Below, piece after piece: positions 32,989-41,874 of a stretch of 64,000 bases of DNA. The stretch is taken from the NCBI RefSeq assembly GCF_002007605.1, contig NZ_CP019799.1, positions 4,395,501 through 4,459,500 on the forward strand, read 5' to 3'. Positions within the stretch are counted from its first letter, which is position 1. Each line of letters starts with the position of its first letter. The notes under the pieces are model-generated. The model saw only the letters and a program-made list of their open reading frames with translations, ran no database searches and was not told where the DNA came from. The stretch comes from Cellvibrio sp. PSBB023. GTDB lineage: Bacteria > Pseudomonadota > Gammaproteobacteria > Pseudomonadales > Cellvibrionaceae. The position numbers were made by a program, and so were the translations under genes.

Positions 32989-33842
32989 ATGATTGTTGTT
33001 ACTGGCGCGTCTGGCCAATTGGGCCGTTTGGTTGTGAATGGGTTGTTGAAAAAGGTGGCGGCAAGTGAGATTGCACTGGTGGTGCGTACGCCGGAAAAGG
33101 TGGCCGATTTTGCCGCGCTTGGGGTGCAAGTGCGGCAGGCGGATTACGATCAGCCGGAGACCTTGGCTGCCGCCTTCAAAGGGCTGATAAGTTGTTATTA
33201 ATTTCCGCTAACGAAGTAGGCCGCCGGGTGCCGCAACATCGCGCGGCGATTGAGGCGGCGCAGCAAGCCGATGTTGGGCTGTTGGTGTATACCAGCCTTT
33301 TACATGCCGATACATCGCCTTTGCCATTAGCGGATGAACATAAAGAAACCGAGCAATTAATTCGCGCGGCGGCTATTCCGTTTGTGATTTTGCGCAATGG
33401 CTGGTACAGCGAAAATTATGTGGCGAGCATTGATTCTGCATTGCAATTGGGCGCGGTGTTTGGCAGCGCGGGCGAGGGGCGAATTGCCTCTGCGGCCTGT
33501 GTCGATTATGCCGAGGCTGCTGTTGCGGTACTAACGCAAGAGAATCAGGCAGGACGCATTTATGAATTGGCGGGCGATGAGTCCTACTCTCTGGCTGAGT
33601 TCGCGGCAGAAATTGCGCGGCACTCGGGTAAGCACATTGTGTATCACAATTTGCCGGAGGCAGATTATAAAGCGGCGTTGGTTGGTGCCGGGTTGCCGGA
33701 AGGGTTGGCGACTGTGTTATCTGAATCTGACGTGGGCGCATCAAAAGGCGGGTTGTTTGATAACAGTCACCAACTCAGCCAATTAATTGGCCGCCCGACC
33801 ACCTCGTGGAAAGTGTCGGTGGAAAACGCTATTAAGGGTTAA
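32989..33842 (+). pseudogene. qorB: Frameshifted NAD(P)H:quinone oxidoreductase (qorB-like)
   Basis: Two reading frames together give a complete QorB/YtfG-like NmrA-type SDR of about 284 residues. The first (32989-33201) has the cofactor motif TGASGQLG and runs to ...AAFKGLISCY. The second (from 33192) begins ISANEVGRRVPQHR and contains YTSLLHADTSPLPLADEHKETE and LRNGWYSENY, which match E. coli QorB closely. One G missing in the GGG run at 33181-33183 (expected GGGG, AAA-GGG-GCT-GAT) would join them. Everything else is intact, so the loss is recent, phase-variable, or a sequencing error. The reaction of the intact enzyme is reduction of quinones with NADPH. Confidence 0.85.
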
Positions 33843-33857
33843 TTATTGGTTGTAGGC

Positions 33858-33884
33858 CATCAATGCGCAGTTTGCGCATTGATG
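33858..33884. terminator. Hairpin between convergent qorB and GH43
   Basis: Perfect 12-bp stem CATCAATGCGCA / TGCGCATTGATG with a 3-nt loop. There is no T-run on either side, so it may act as a transcript-end stem or a protein-binding palindrome rather than a classical terminator. Confidence 0.5.
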
Positions 33885-33903
33885 GTGGTATACACCATGA
33901 TTG

Positions 33904-34902
33904 TTATGGCGATTTTTTCTGTGCAGCCTTCACTCGGGTTGCAAAATCACTAACGCCCTTTGTGGTACGTTCTACTTTTTGAATGGTGCCGTCTGCATTG
34001 AAGTGTAAATATTCGGCAGCACTGTGGCGCTGCTTTTTGTTACAGCTTGAACTCGCATCATTTAACCAGCGGTGATAAAACAAAATCCATTGGCCTTTAT
34101 ATTCCACAATGGAGTGATGGTTATTTGCATTGTTTTCCTCCTCCATTATTACACCTTGATATTTCCATGGCCCCTTGGGTGACGTGGCAGTGTAATAACT
34201 CAGCACGCGATTATTTTCCGGCATGGTGAAGTAATAAATGCCGTTGCGTTTAAATATCCAGGGGCCTTCCATTTTGGGTTCATAACCGCCCATATCCATT
34301 TTGTAAAAGTCGCCTTTAATACTGCGCATATCATCAGCCATTTCCACGACTTGATAATCGCTATTTACGCCATGGAAATACAAATAGGCTTTACCGTCAT
34401 CATCAATAAACATACTGGGGTCGTTGGCGTAGGGCGTTTTCCACAAGGGCGCGCCAATCATATCTTTGAACGGGCCTGTGGGTGAGTCACTTTCTGCGAT
34501 ACCAATGCCCATCCATTTGGTGCTTTTTTGCGGATTTACGCGGTCTTTAATACCGGTTCCCGCAGGGAAGACAAAATAATATTTTCCATTTTTATACACA
34601 GCATCTGGTGCCCAGGCGTAATTGTCGGCCCAGCGTAGATCCTTGAGTGACAGTATGGCGCCGTGTGCAGTCCAGTTAACTAAATCCGTGGAGGAAAACG
34701 CATGCCAATCCTGCATGTGAAAATCTTCCTGGCACTCTTCATCGTGGGAGGTGTAAAGGTACATTTTGCCATCGGCCCAAACGCGGCCTGATGGGTCGGC
34801 AGTTTTAATATTGCTACCAAAATTGAGTGGGTTTTGTGCGCAAGCAGCGAGGGAGCCAAGTGATAAGCACAAGGCAGTGACAGTGCGGGTAATGTATTTC
34901 AT
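33904..34902 (-). CDS. GH43-family glycoside hydrolase
   Basis: A 332-residue secreted enzyme. The leader MKYITRTVTALCLSLGSLAACAQ carries a lipobox-like LAAC, so it may be a lipoprotein. The five-bladed propeller motifs of GH43 are visible: catalytic base Asp in TADPSGRVWADGKMYLY (~35), second Asp in ANDPSMFIDDDGKAYLY (~166) and the acid Glu in KMEGPWIFKRNGIYY (~214). Such enzymes are beta-xylosidases or alpha-L-arabinofuranosidases acting on xylan side chains. It stands alone, with a 160-nt upstream region, and would act with the GH11 xylanase at 43885. The subfamily and exact specificity cannot be set by eye. Confidence 0.9.
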   Translation of the reverse strand: MKYITRTVTALCLSLGSLAACAQNPLNFGSNIKTADPSGRVWADGKMYLYTSHDEECQEDFHMQDWHAFSSTDLVNWTAHGAILSLKDLRWADNYAWAPDAVYKNGKYYFVFPAGTGIKDRVNPQKSTKWMGIGIAESDSPTGPFKDMIGAPLWKTPYANDPSMFIDDDGKAYLYFHGVNSDYQVVEMADDMRSIKGDFYKMDMGGYEPKMEGPWIFKRNGIYYFTMPENNRVLSYYTATSPKGPWKYQGVIMEEENNANNHHSIVEYKGQWILFYHRWLNDASSSCNKKQRHSAAEYLHFNADGTIQKVERTTKGVSDFATRVKAAQKKSP

Positions 34903-34991
34903 GGTTATTGTTCCAAGCCAGTTGATCTCACTGACCGCGTACCATGCCGATAGGTTGATAGTTATGTGCCGCGTACAAACTGCATAGCAGG

Positions 34992-35020
34992 CTTGTTATT
35001 GTGCAAATAACTATAACAAG
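34992..35020. promoter_or_regulatory. Inverted repeat upstream of GH43
   Basis: CTTGTTAT ... ATAACAAG, perfect 8-bp arms 13 bp apart, lie 90 bp upstream of the GH43 start and downstream of map. It could be an operator for GH43 or an RNA stem after map. A CCGCGTAC direct repeat also lies at 34935 and 34969. Confidence 0.35.
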
Positions 35021-35062
35021 GTTTGCGCTTGTTGCCTATGCGCAATAAAAAGGGATTGGTGT

Positions 35063-35836
35063 TTAGAAGCGCTCTTCGTCACGCAGGGTTAAGACTTCAT
35101 AGCCAGTGGCGGTGACGGCGATGGTGTGTTCCCACTGTGCGGACAGTTTTTTATCGCGAGTCACGACTGTCCAGCCATCGCGTTTTAATTTCACTTTGGC
35201 CTCACCTTGATTGATCATAGGTTCAATAGTGAAGGTCATGCCTTCGCGCAATACCAGGCCGGTATTGGGTTTGCCGTAATGCAGTACCTGTGGGCCTTCG
35301 TGCATAGCGCGGCCGATACCGTGACCGCAATATTCGCGTACTACGGTATAACCATTGGCGGAAGCATGTTGTTGAATCGCAAAACCAATATCGCCCAGTG
35401 TTGCTCCTGGTTTTACTGCACGAATGCCTTGCCACATAGCTTCATAGGTTTGTGCCACCAGTTTTTTAGCGAGTGGTGATACTTCACCGATCATGTACAT
35501 TTTGCTGGAGTCGGCAATAAAACCATTTTTTTCCAGGGTGATATCCACATTAATAATATCGCCCGCCTTTAAAAATTGCGTTGCCGATGGCATACCGTGG
35601 CAAACAACATCATTAATTGACGTATTTAACGCGTAGGGAAAATCGTATTGACCTTTGCTGGCGGGGCGCGCGTTAAGTGTGTTGATAATAAAATGCTCAA
35701 CCCAATCATTAATTTCCATGGTGGAAATTCCGGCTTTTATACGCGCATCGAGAAACGCAAACACCGAGGCAAGCAAGCGGCCGGATTCGCGCATCAGCAT
35801 TAAATCATCAGCACTTTTTAAAAAAACCTTATCCAT
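35063..35836 (-). CDS. map: Type I methionine aminopeptidase
   Basis: A 257-residue enzyme removing the initiator methionine. All metal ligands of the family are readable: the Asp pair in NVDITLEKNGFIADSSKMYMIGE (~100-120), His in GHGIGRAMHE (~170), Glu in FTIEPMINQGE (~203) and Glu in AQWEHTIAV (~234). The start overlaps the stop of the ParD-like gene by 8 nt, so the two are coupled. An essential stand-alone map usually lies by rpsB; this one is next to an antitoxin-like gene and may be a second, accessory copy. Confidence 0.93.
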   Translation of the reverse strand: MDKVFLKSADDLMLMRESGRLLASVFAFLDARIKAGISTMEINDWVEHFIINTLNARPASKGQYDFPYALNTSINDVVCHGMPSATQFLKAGDIINVDITLEKNGFIADSSKMYMIGEVSPLAKKLVAQTYEAMWQGIRAVKPGATLGDIGFAIQQHASANGYTVVREYCGHGIGRAMHEGPQVLHYGKPNTGLVLREGMTFTIEPMINQGEAKVKLKRDGWTVVTRDKKLSAQWEHTIAVTATGYEVLTLRDEERF

Positions 35837-36053
35837 GATTTTTTTTACCCAGGCTAATGGGTTGATTCATTTCAACGGCGGCGAGTTGCAGTTGTTCACG
35901 CAAAATCTCGCTATAAGTGAGGGTGGGATTGGTTTCCGCCAGCATGCCGATTTTTATCCAAAACTCTGCTTGCGAATTAATGGAGCGCACCATAGCGGCA
36001 CTGGCCTTGCGGATTTCCTCGTGCAGTTCATCACTGATTTTGACAATCCCCAT
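35829..36053 (-). CDS. ParD-like antitoxin-family protein
   Basis: A 74-residue protein of the ParD_like family. It begins MGIVKISDELHEEIRKASAAMVRSINSQAEFWIKIGMLAE, a ribbon-helix-helix pattern with a long second helix. The next gene, methionine aminopeptidase, overlaps it by 8 nt, in the slot usually taken by a toxin. An inverted repeat (36076-36092) 23 nt upstream is a likely operator for autoregulation. Confidence 0.8.
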   Translation of the reverse strand: MGIVKISDELHEEIRKASAAMVRSINSQAEFWIKIGMLAETNPTLTYSEILREQLQLAAVEMNQPISLGKKNHG

Positions 36054-36458
36054 GGTAATCCTCTCAATAGCGGAAATATATGAAACATATATACATCGTA
36101 TATTGGTGGCGGATGAAGATCAAGGGGGGGCGTTTATACCCTTATCGACCTAAGCGTGAGTGCTATTTGCTGTGCCATTTGTTGGATTAGGCAAAAAATC
36201 GCGTGTATCAGGCAAACCGGTTGCGACGCTCTTGAATAATACTAAATGGCATTTGGGCGATGTTTTGTGAATGCCACTGAATTTATCGAGCGTATCTAAT
36301 TGGTTTGTTTTTAATAACCTGCTGCGAGGTGAGGAGCGACAGTCGGTTTAGTTTTGTTAATCCGCCTTTCTTTATTGCGAGGTCGGTGGGATTATCGGGC
36401 TGTGCCACATGCGGTACCTGGATTCCGAACGATAAGCGAAATAAAGCGGAGCCTGTCT
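36054..36458. other. Intergenic region between ParD-like and xdhC genes
   Basis: 405 bp with no convincing gene. It holds the candidate operator at 36076 at its left end. The right half must hold the promoter of the molybdenum-enzyme cluster, but no clear -35/-10 pair was recognised. The frame of xdhC is open upstream to 36354 without a start that has a ribosome site. Confidence 0.5.
36076..36092. promoter_or_regulatory. Inverted repeat upstream of the ParD-like gene
   Basis: ATATATG-AAA-CATATAT, perfect 7-bp arms, 23 nt upstream of the ParD-like start on the minus strand. A candidate operator for the ribbon-helix-helix protein. Confidence 0.45.
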
Positions 36459-37541
36459 ATGTCTAATCAGTTTTATCATTTACTTGCGACCTGGCTTCCA
36501 CTCAAAGATCACGCGAATTGGGTGTTGGGTGCAATTATTCATACGCGCGGATCGGTGTATCGCAAAACCGGCGCACTCATGCTGCTCAGTGATGCCGGAC
36601 ATCAATTAGGCATGTTGAGCGGTGGTTGTATTGAATCCGATTTACTGTTGCAAGCGCGCAAAGTGATTGCTTTGGGAAAATCCCGCCGGGTTATATACGA
36701 CGCAAGCGACGACAGTAATATCGCCTGGCGCTTGGGAATTGGCTGTGGTGGCGCCGCTGAAATTTTGTTGCATCCCTGTAATCACGCCAATGATTTTTTG
36801 CAATTACCTGCCATCTTTTCCTGCTTGCAACAACAGCAAGCCTGTCAGTTTGAATTGCAACTCGATAATGCCTGCGCCAGTTTTACGCCTTGTGCTCGGG
36901 CATTTACCCAGCGTCAACACGGTCACGTGTGCGAACGGGAGGGCGCCTCTGAAAATCGCCAATGGTTGAGTAGTTTGATTAATCCACTGCCGCATTTATT
37001 GGTGTTGGGCAGTGGCATGGATTTAATTCCCCTGTGCCAATTGGCGTTGGTATTAGGGTGGCGTGTGACGCTGGTGGATCAACGTTTACATGCCGGCAAG
37101 CGCGAAAATTTTCCGTCAGGCATTACCGCGCTAAATAGTTCGGTGGCCGAACTGGACAGCAACTTATTGCAGCATGTGGATGGTGTGATTATCGCCCATC
37201 ACAATCTGGGGCTGGATGCCGCGGCGGTGGCCGCACTGCAAACACGTTCATTGGCGAACCCTTATATCGGTTTGCTCGGCCCGGCTAAACGTAAGGCCGA
37301 TGTGCTTGCTGCCGCAGGGCTGGATGAAACGCAATTGAATTATCCCATTGCCGGGCCCATGGGGTTGGCCTTGGGCGGCGATTTACCTGAAAGCATTGCT
37401 TTATCGGTATTGGCCGAATGCCACGCCAGGATTTTTGGTAGTAACGCACAATCGTTAAATACGCTGAATGCAGTGGGTGACCTTATGCCTGCATTCAATA
37501 GAGTTGTCGGTACATCAACCAACAGGTGCGCACATGAATAA
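36459..37541 (+). CDS. XdhC-family molybdenum cofactor insertion protein
   Basis: A 360-residue XdhC/CoxI protein. The N-terminal XdhC domain has GSVYRKTGALMLLSDAGHQLGMLSGGCIESDLLLQA (about 29-65) and LGIGCGGAAEILLHP. The C-terminal Rossmann domain has LLVLGSGMDLIPLCQLALVLGWRVTLVDQR (~185-215) and the GLLGPAKRKADVL segment (~270). XdhC sulfurates and delivers the molybdenum cofactor to hydroxylases of the xanthine oxidase family. ATG 36459 was chosen as the first start giving the family's usual N-terminus. The next gene overlaps it by 8 nt. Confidence 0.9.
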   Translation: MSNQFYHLLATWLPLKDHANWVLGAIIHTRGSVYRKTGALMLLSDAGHQLGMLSGGCIESDLLLQARKVIALGKSRRVIYDASDDSNIAWRLGIGCGGAAEILLHPCNHANDFLQLPAIFSCLQQQQACQFELQLDNACASFTPCARAFTQRQHGHVCEREGASENRQWLSSLINPLPHLLVLGSGMDLIPLCQLALVLGWRVTLVDQRLHAGKRENFPSGITALNSSVAELDSNLLQHVDGVIIAHHNLGLDAAAVAALQTRSLANPYIGLLGPAKRKADVLAAAGLDETQLNYPIAGPMGLALGGDLPESIALSVLAECHARIFGSNAQSLNTLNAVGDLMPAFNRVVGTSTNRCAHE

Positions 37542-38163
37542 TATCAATAACCATCCCCAGCGTTTGGATTGCCTGATTTTAGCGGCGGGTAGTGCCAGTC
37601 GCTTTGGTGGCTGTAAACAATTGGCCGATTGGCGCGGGCAGCCTTTGCTTGCTGCAACTATTGCCGCAGCTTGTGAACTTGCACCGGAGCGTATTCTGGT
37701 GGTGGGTGGTGCATTCTACCCGCAGCTTTTGCAGGCGCTGCCCAGGTTAAATGCACTGGCGAATCGCACAACTTCTATTGAGTTGTTGGAATATCGCGCC
37801 TGGAATCTGGGCATGGGAAATTCGCTGGCGTTTTCGATCAAAGAATTACAAAACAGTAATCCGGTGTTGGTTTTGCTCGGTGATCAGCCCTTGGTCAGCG
37901 CACAGGATTTACATAATTTATATCACCACTGGTGCGTTAACCCGGAGCGTATTGCCTGTGCCAGTTTTGCCAACACCTCGGGCGTTCCCGCTATTTTCCC
38001 CGCGCACTTTAAAGCGCGCTTGTATGAATGTCGCGGTGATCGCGGCGCTAAAAGTGTACTCATGCGTTACAGCAATCAGGTTGTTCCGGTTGCTATGCCA
38101 TCGGCAGAGTTTGATGTTGATACACCAGCAGACCTTTCCAAGTATTTAAAAAAAGCTATTTAA
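37534..38163 (+). CDS. MobA-like (MocA-type) molybdenum cofactor nucleotidyltransferase
   Basis: A 209-residue nucleotidyltransferase. The nucleotide-binding N-terminus is CLILAAGSASRFGGCKQLADWRGQPLLAATI (about 9-40), followed by LGMGNSLAFSIKE, VLLGDQPLV and a C-terminal VDTPADL. This is the MocA/MobA-like pattern for attaching CMP or GMP to the molybdenum cofactor. It overlaps xdhC and stops 55 nt before the Fe-S subunit gene, so it serves the enzyme encoded next; xanthine-oxidase-family hydroxylases usually take the CMP form. Confidence 0.88.
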   Translation: MNNINNHPQRLDCLILAAGSASRFGGCKQLADWRGQPLLAATIAAACELAPERILVVGGAFYPQLLQALPRLNALANRTTSIELLEYRAWNLGMGNSLAFSIKELQNSNPVLVLLGDQPLVSAQDLHNLYHHWCVNPERIACASFANTSGVPAIFPAHFKARLYECRGDRGAKSVLMRYSNQVVPVAMPSAEFDVDTPADLSKYLKKAI

Positions 38164-38218
38164 AAAAAGCAATTTAACCGTTTTGTTAGTCAACTGATTT
38201 TTTGCCAAGGAGTTACCC

Positions 38219-38683
38219 ATGATTTCGCTTACGATTAATGGTAAAACCCGCGAGCTGGACAGTGACCCGGATACCCCCTTGCTGTGGGCACTGCGCGACG
38301 AATTAAAAATGACCGGCACCAAACTGGGGTGCGGTATGGCACTGTGCGGTGCCTGTACTGTGCATATGAATGGCAGCCCTGTGCGCGCGTGCAGTTTGCC
38401 TATTTCGGCGGCCGCCGGCGCAAAAATCGAAACCATTGAGGGTATCGATTCACCTGCATTTCACGCTGTGCAACAAGCCTGGCGCGAATTGGATGTGGTG
38501 CAGTGCGGCTATTGCCAGTCGGGGCAAATTATGTCGGCCACCGCGTTGCTGCAAGGCAATAAAAAACCAAGCGATGCACAAATTGATGCCGCTATGTCAG
38601 GCAACCTCTGTCGCTGTGCAACCTATCATCGCATTCGCAGCGCCATTCATCGCGCGGCCGATAATTTGGGAGGAAAAGCCTGA
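38219..38683 (+). CDS. 2Fe-2S subunit of a molybdenum hydroxylase (IorA-like)
   Basis: A 154-residue protein with both 2Fe-2S sites of the family: the plant-type cluster in [16 protein letters not shown] (about 40-55, with a further Cys downstream) and the second cluster in [10 protein letters not shown] and CRCATYHRI (~98-140). It passes electrons from the molybdenum centre in the large subunit. The length matches IorA of isoquinoline 1-oxidoreductase. Its stop overlaps the large-subunit start (TGATG). Confidence 0.95.
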   Translation: MISLTINGKTRELDSDPDTPLLWALRDELKMTGTKLGCGMALCGACTVHMNGSPVRACSLPISAAAGAKIETIEGIDSPAFHAVQQAWRELDVVQCGYCQSGQIMSATALLQGNKKPSDAQIDAAMSGNLCRCATYHRIRSAIHRAADNLGGKA

Positions 38684-40887
38684 TGAATTTCCTGAAACGA
38701 CAAACGATTCACGCGCAACAACACACTGAGCCTTCGGCTTTATCGCGCCGTCATTTTTTACAGGCGGCAGGGTTGGGCGGTGGGTTATTAATTGGCAGTG
38801 GTTTTGTGGCGGGCAGCGCACAGGTTTTTGCGGCGGAAAAAACACCTGTGGATGCCAGCGGTGATATCCCTTTTTTTAATGCTTTTGTAAAAATTTCGCC
38901 CGACAGCAAAGTGACCATTGTGGTTAAACATCTGGATATGGGGCAGGGCGTTAGCACTGGTTTGACGGCGCTGGTAGCGGAAGAGCTGGATGCAAATTGG
39001 GAGCAAATGGCTTGGGAGTTTGCTCCGGCGGATGCAAGCCGCTACAACAATTTATTTTGGGGGCCGGCGCAGGGTACCGGAGGTTCTTCCTCCATCGCCA
39101 ACTCCTGGATGCAATTGCGCCAAACCGGCGCGGCCGCGCGCGAAATGTTAGTGGCTGCCGCGGCGGCGGAATGGAAAGTGCCCGCTAATGAGATTCAGGT
39201 AAAAAACGGTGTTATCTCCCACGGCAAACGCACTAGCACTTTTGGTGCGCTGGCCGCTAAGGCCGCCGTCTTACCTGTGCCGCAAAAACCGACAGTAAAA
39301 GATCCAAAAGATTTCACCTTAATCGGCAAAACTATTCCGCGCAAAGACAGCCTTGAGAAAACCAATGGCACCGCGATTTACACGCAAGATATCCAGTTAC
39401 CCGGCATGCTCACAGCGCTGGTGGTTTATCCGCCGCAATTATTTGGCAAGGTTAAAAAAGTGGATGCTGCCAAAGCCAAAGCATCGCCCGGTGTTGTTGC
39501 AGTGGTGGAATTTCCGCGCGGCGTTGCAGTGATTGCCGAGAGTTTTTGGGTCGCGCAAAAAGCCCGCAAATTAGTGCAGGTCGAGTGGGATTTATCCGCC
39601 TGCGAAACCCGCAGCAGCGATGAATTATTTAACGCCTGTCACGAAGCGGCCAAGAAGTCTGGCGCCGTTGTAAAAACGGTGGGCGATGCAGTTGCAACAC
39701 TGGCAAATGCCGAGGGCGTGATTAGCGCTGAATATGAATTGCCCTACCTCACGCACGCGGCCATTGAACCGCTGAATTGCGTGGTGAAAGCGGACAAAGC
39801 AAGCTGTGAACTCTGGTATGCCTGCCAAATGCCCACGGTGGATCAGCAACAAGTGGCGGCAGCAGCAGGCATTAAACCCGAGCAAGTCAATATTCACACG
39901 CTCTATGCGGGCGGCAGCTTTGGTCGCCGTGCTTGCCCCAGTGATTACGTGGTAGATGCTACGAATATCGCCAAGCAACTTCCCGGGCGCGCCATCAAAA
40001 TGGTGTGGACACGCGAAGATGAAATTCTCAATGGCCGCTACCGGCCAATGGCGGTTCACCATGTGCGCGGTGCCGTATCGCCCACAGGAAAAGCCATCGC
40101 TTGGCAGCATCATGCCGTGGCTCAGGCGATTTTGCGCGGTGGTCCGTTTGAAGCCATGATTCAAGGGCCAGTGGACAGCACGGTTGCGGAAGGCATTGAT
40201 GATATGCATTACGCCATTCCCAATTTGCAGGTGCAGGCGACGGAGATCCCGATAAAAGTATCAACCCTTTGGTGGCGCTCGGTGGGGCATTCGGGCAATG
40301 CGTTTGTGGTGGAAACCTTTATCGACCAGCTTGCCCATGCTGCCAAAAAAGATCCGGTTATTTTCCGCCGCGAATTGCTGGCCAGTGAGCCGCGTGCGCT
40401 TGGTGTATTGAATCTGGCGGTGGAAAAAAGCGGTTGGGGCAAGCCCTTGCCCAAGGGGCTTGCGCGCGGCATAGCGGTGCACAAATCCTTTGGTACCTGG
40501 GTGGCACAGGTTGCCGAGGTGCGAGTAAACGATAATGGCAGTTTTCGTGTGGAGCGCGTGGTGTGCGCGGTGGATTGTGGTGTCGCCGTCAACCCTGATG
40601 TGATCCGCGCGCAAATGGAAGGCGGGATCGGCATGGGGTTAAGTGCTGCGCTTGGCGAAGCCATTACCCTGAAAAAGGGTGTGGTGGAGCAAAGCAATTT
40701 TCACAACTACTCACTGCTGCGCATCGACGCCATGCCCAAAGTGGAGGTGCACATTGTTCCTTCGGCTGAAATGCCCTCGGGCGTGGGTGAGCCAGGTTTG
40801 CCTCCCATCGCCGGAGCCGTCGCCAACGCCTTGTTTGCCGCGACCGGAAAGCCACGTACGCGTTTGCCTTTGGGGGTAGTTGCATAA
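38683..40887 (+). CDS. Molybdenum hydroxylase large subunit (IorB-like), Tat-exported
   Basis: A 734-residue catalytic subunit of the xanthine oxidase family, IorB branch. A twin-arginine signal is visible ([24 protein letters not shown], about 19-42), so the folded enzyme is exported to the periplasm. Cofactor-binding segments include [21 protein letters not shown] (~85), [16 protein letters not shown] (~127), [18 protein letters not shown] (~408) and the catalytic Glu in [19 protein letters not shown] (~705). The substrate could be an aldehyde or N-heterocycle; it is not set by sequence. The XdhC and MobA-like genes just upstream mature its cofactor. No cytochrome subunit is encoded next to it. 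Confidence 0.92.
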   Translation: MNFLKRQTIHAQQHTEPSALSRRHFLQAAGLGGGLLIGSGFVAGSAQVFAAEKTPVDASGDIPFFNAFVKISPDSKVTIVVKHLDMGQGVSTGLTALVAEELDANWEQMAWEFAPADASRYNNLFWGPAQGTGGSSSIANSWMQLRQTGAAAREMLVAAAAAEWKVPANEIQVKNGVISHGKRTSTFGALAAKAAVLPVPQKPTVKDPKDFTLIGKTIPRKDSLEKTNGTAIYTQDIQLPGMLTALVVYPPQLFGKVKKVDAAKAKASPGVVAVVEFPRGVAVIAESFWVAQKARKLVQVEWDLSACETRSSDELFNACHEAAKKSGAVVKTVGDAVATLANAEGVISAEYELPYLTHAAIEPLNCVVKADKASCELWYACQMPTVDQQQVAAAAGIKPEQVNIHTLYAGGSFGRRACPSDYVVDATNIAKQLPGRAIKMVWTREDEILNGRYRPMAVHHVRGAVSPTGKAIAWQHHAVAQAILRGGPFEAMIQGPVDSTVAEGIDDMHYAIPNLQVQATEIPIKVSTLWWRSVGHSGNAFVVETFIDQLAHAAKKDPVIFRRELLASEPRALGVLNLAVEKSGWGKPLPKGLARGIAVHKSFGTWVAQVAEVRVNDNGSFRVERVVCAVDCGVAVNPDVIRAQMEGGIGMGLSAALGEAITLKKGVVEQSNFHNYSLLRIDAMPKVEVHIVPSAEMPSGVGEPGLPPIAGAVANALFAATGKPRTRLPLGVVA

Positions 40888-40891
40888 GCAA

Positions 40892-41755
40892 CTACCAATC
40901 CATTTCCCCTGTCACTACTTTGGCACTAATAACCATGCCTTCATCAGTGGGTAATTCAGGGTAGGCTTTTTTGAGTAAGGTAACCAGTTGTGTGGCATCG
41001 GGTTTGTTATGTAACAACTGTTCGTAATGTTGCAAATAGTCGCGGGTAAATACTACGGCTGCATCACCCGGCGGTATTGCCCCCACATAATGGCCGGGAA
41101 TTACGGTGTTTGGGTTGAGTGCGGCTAGTCTGGTCAGTGCCGCGATCCAGTCTGCGCGCGCTTGGGGTGATTTGCTGTCTGCCGTCCATAAATGGATACC
41201 GCTGCTGACGAGTACGCCGCCCAGTGCCGTTTTGGTGGATGGCACCCACAGATAGGCGTTGTGGGTGTTGATCTCTCGTATCTCTATGGTGTGGTTTTCC
41301 AAGGTCAGGGTTGTTTTGTCAAAAACCTGCGGGACATAGATTTTAGTGGGAGCCTGCTCACCCAGTATTGGTCCCCAATAGGCCAGCTTGGCGTTTTTGG
41401 TTTTTTCAATGTGCGTAACAACCGCACTGCTTGCCAGAATTTCTACCTTTGGAAATGCTGCCACTATGGGTTCAAGGCCAAAATAATAATCCGGGTCACC
41501 ATTGCTGATATAAATTCGCGTCAGCTTTTTACCGCTAGCGCGAATCAATTCCACCAACGCCTGTCCATCGCCAACGCCGAATTGGGCGTCGACCAAAATA
41601 GCCTCCTTTTCTCCTGTGACTAGCGACGATGACACGGGAAAAATGCTTTTGTCTGCCGGGTTGTAGGTGGTGACGTGCAGGTCGCTCGCATTGGCCAAGG
41701 CGGTACCAAGGAGTAGGCTGGTAGCGGTAATCATAGCGCTGATCGCGTTTTTCAT
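40892..41755 (-). CDS. MBL-fold hydrolase-like protein, secreted, altered metal motif
   Basis: A 287-residue exported protein (signal peptide ending LANAS). The metallo-beta-lactamase fold is recognisable from SSLVTGEKEAILVDAQFGVGDGQALVELI, and the late His in TVIPGHYVG (~222). The main metal motif, normally HxHxDH, reads ISNGDPDYYFG (~87-97), so the two His positions are Asn and Asp and the final His is Tyr. Some relatives have HGDPDxYFG here, so this may belong to a divergent branch with one metal or none. It converges with the molybdenum hydroxylase, only 4 nt between the stops, and is divergent from the LysR gene at 41875, which may control it. Confidence 0.75.
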   Translation of the reverse strand: MKNAISAMITATSLLLGTALANASDLHVTTYNPADKSIFPVSSSLVTGEKEAILVDAQFGVGDGQALVELIRASGKKLTRIYISNGDPDYYFGLEPIVAAFPKVEILASSAVVTHIEKTKNAKLAYWGPILGEQAPTKIYVPQVFDKTTLTLENHTIEIREINTHNAYLWVPSTKTALGGVLVSSGIHLWTADSKSPQARADWIAALTRLAALNPNTVIPGHYVGAIPPGDAAVVFTRDYLQHYEQLLHNKPDATQLVTLLKKAYPELPTDEGMVISAKVVTGEMDW

Positions 41756-41810
41756 TCTCTTTACCTTTGCTGATGAGTGGCTTGTTGGTTCATTGATACC
41801 CAGTGTAGTA

Positions 41811-41862
41811 TTTCAAAAATCAATCATATAGATGACTTTTTGCAAAATACTGTTTCAAAAAT
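41811..41862. promoter_or_regulatory. Direct repeat in the MBL/LysR divergent promoter
   Basis: TTTCAAAAAT occurs at 41811 and 41853, 42 bp apart (four helical turns), in the 119-bp region between divergent genes. Spacing on one face of the helix suits a regulator tetramer such as a LysR protein. Confidence 0.35.
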
Positions 41863-41874
41863 AGAGCAAATAAA

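Noticed and set aside
32989..33201. Stand-alone 70-codon gene with an NAD-binding motif
   Set aside because: It is the N-terminal part of the frameshifted qorB gene, not an independent small protein.
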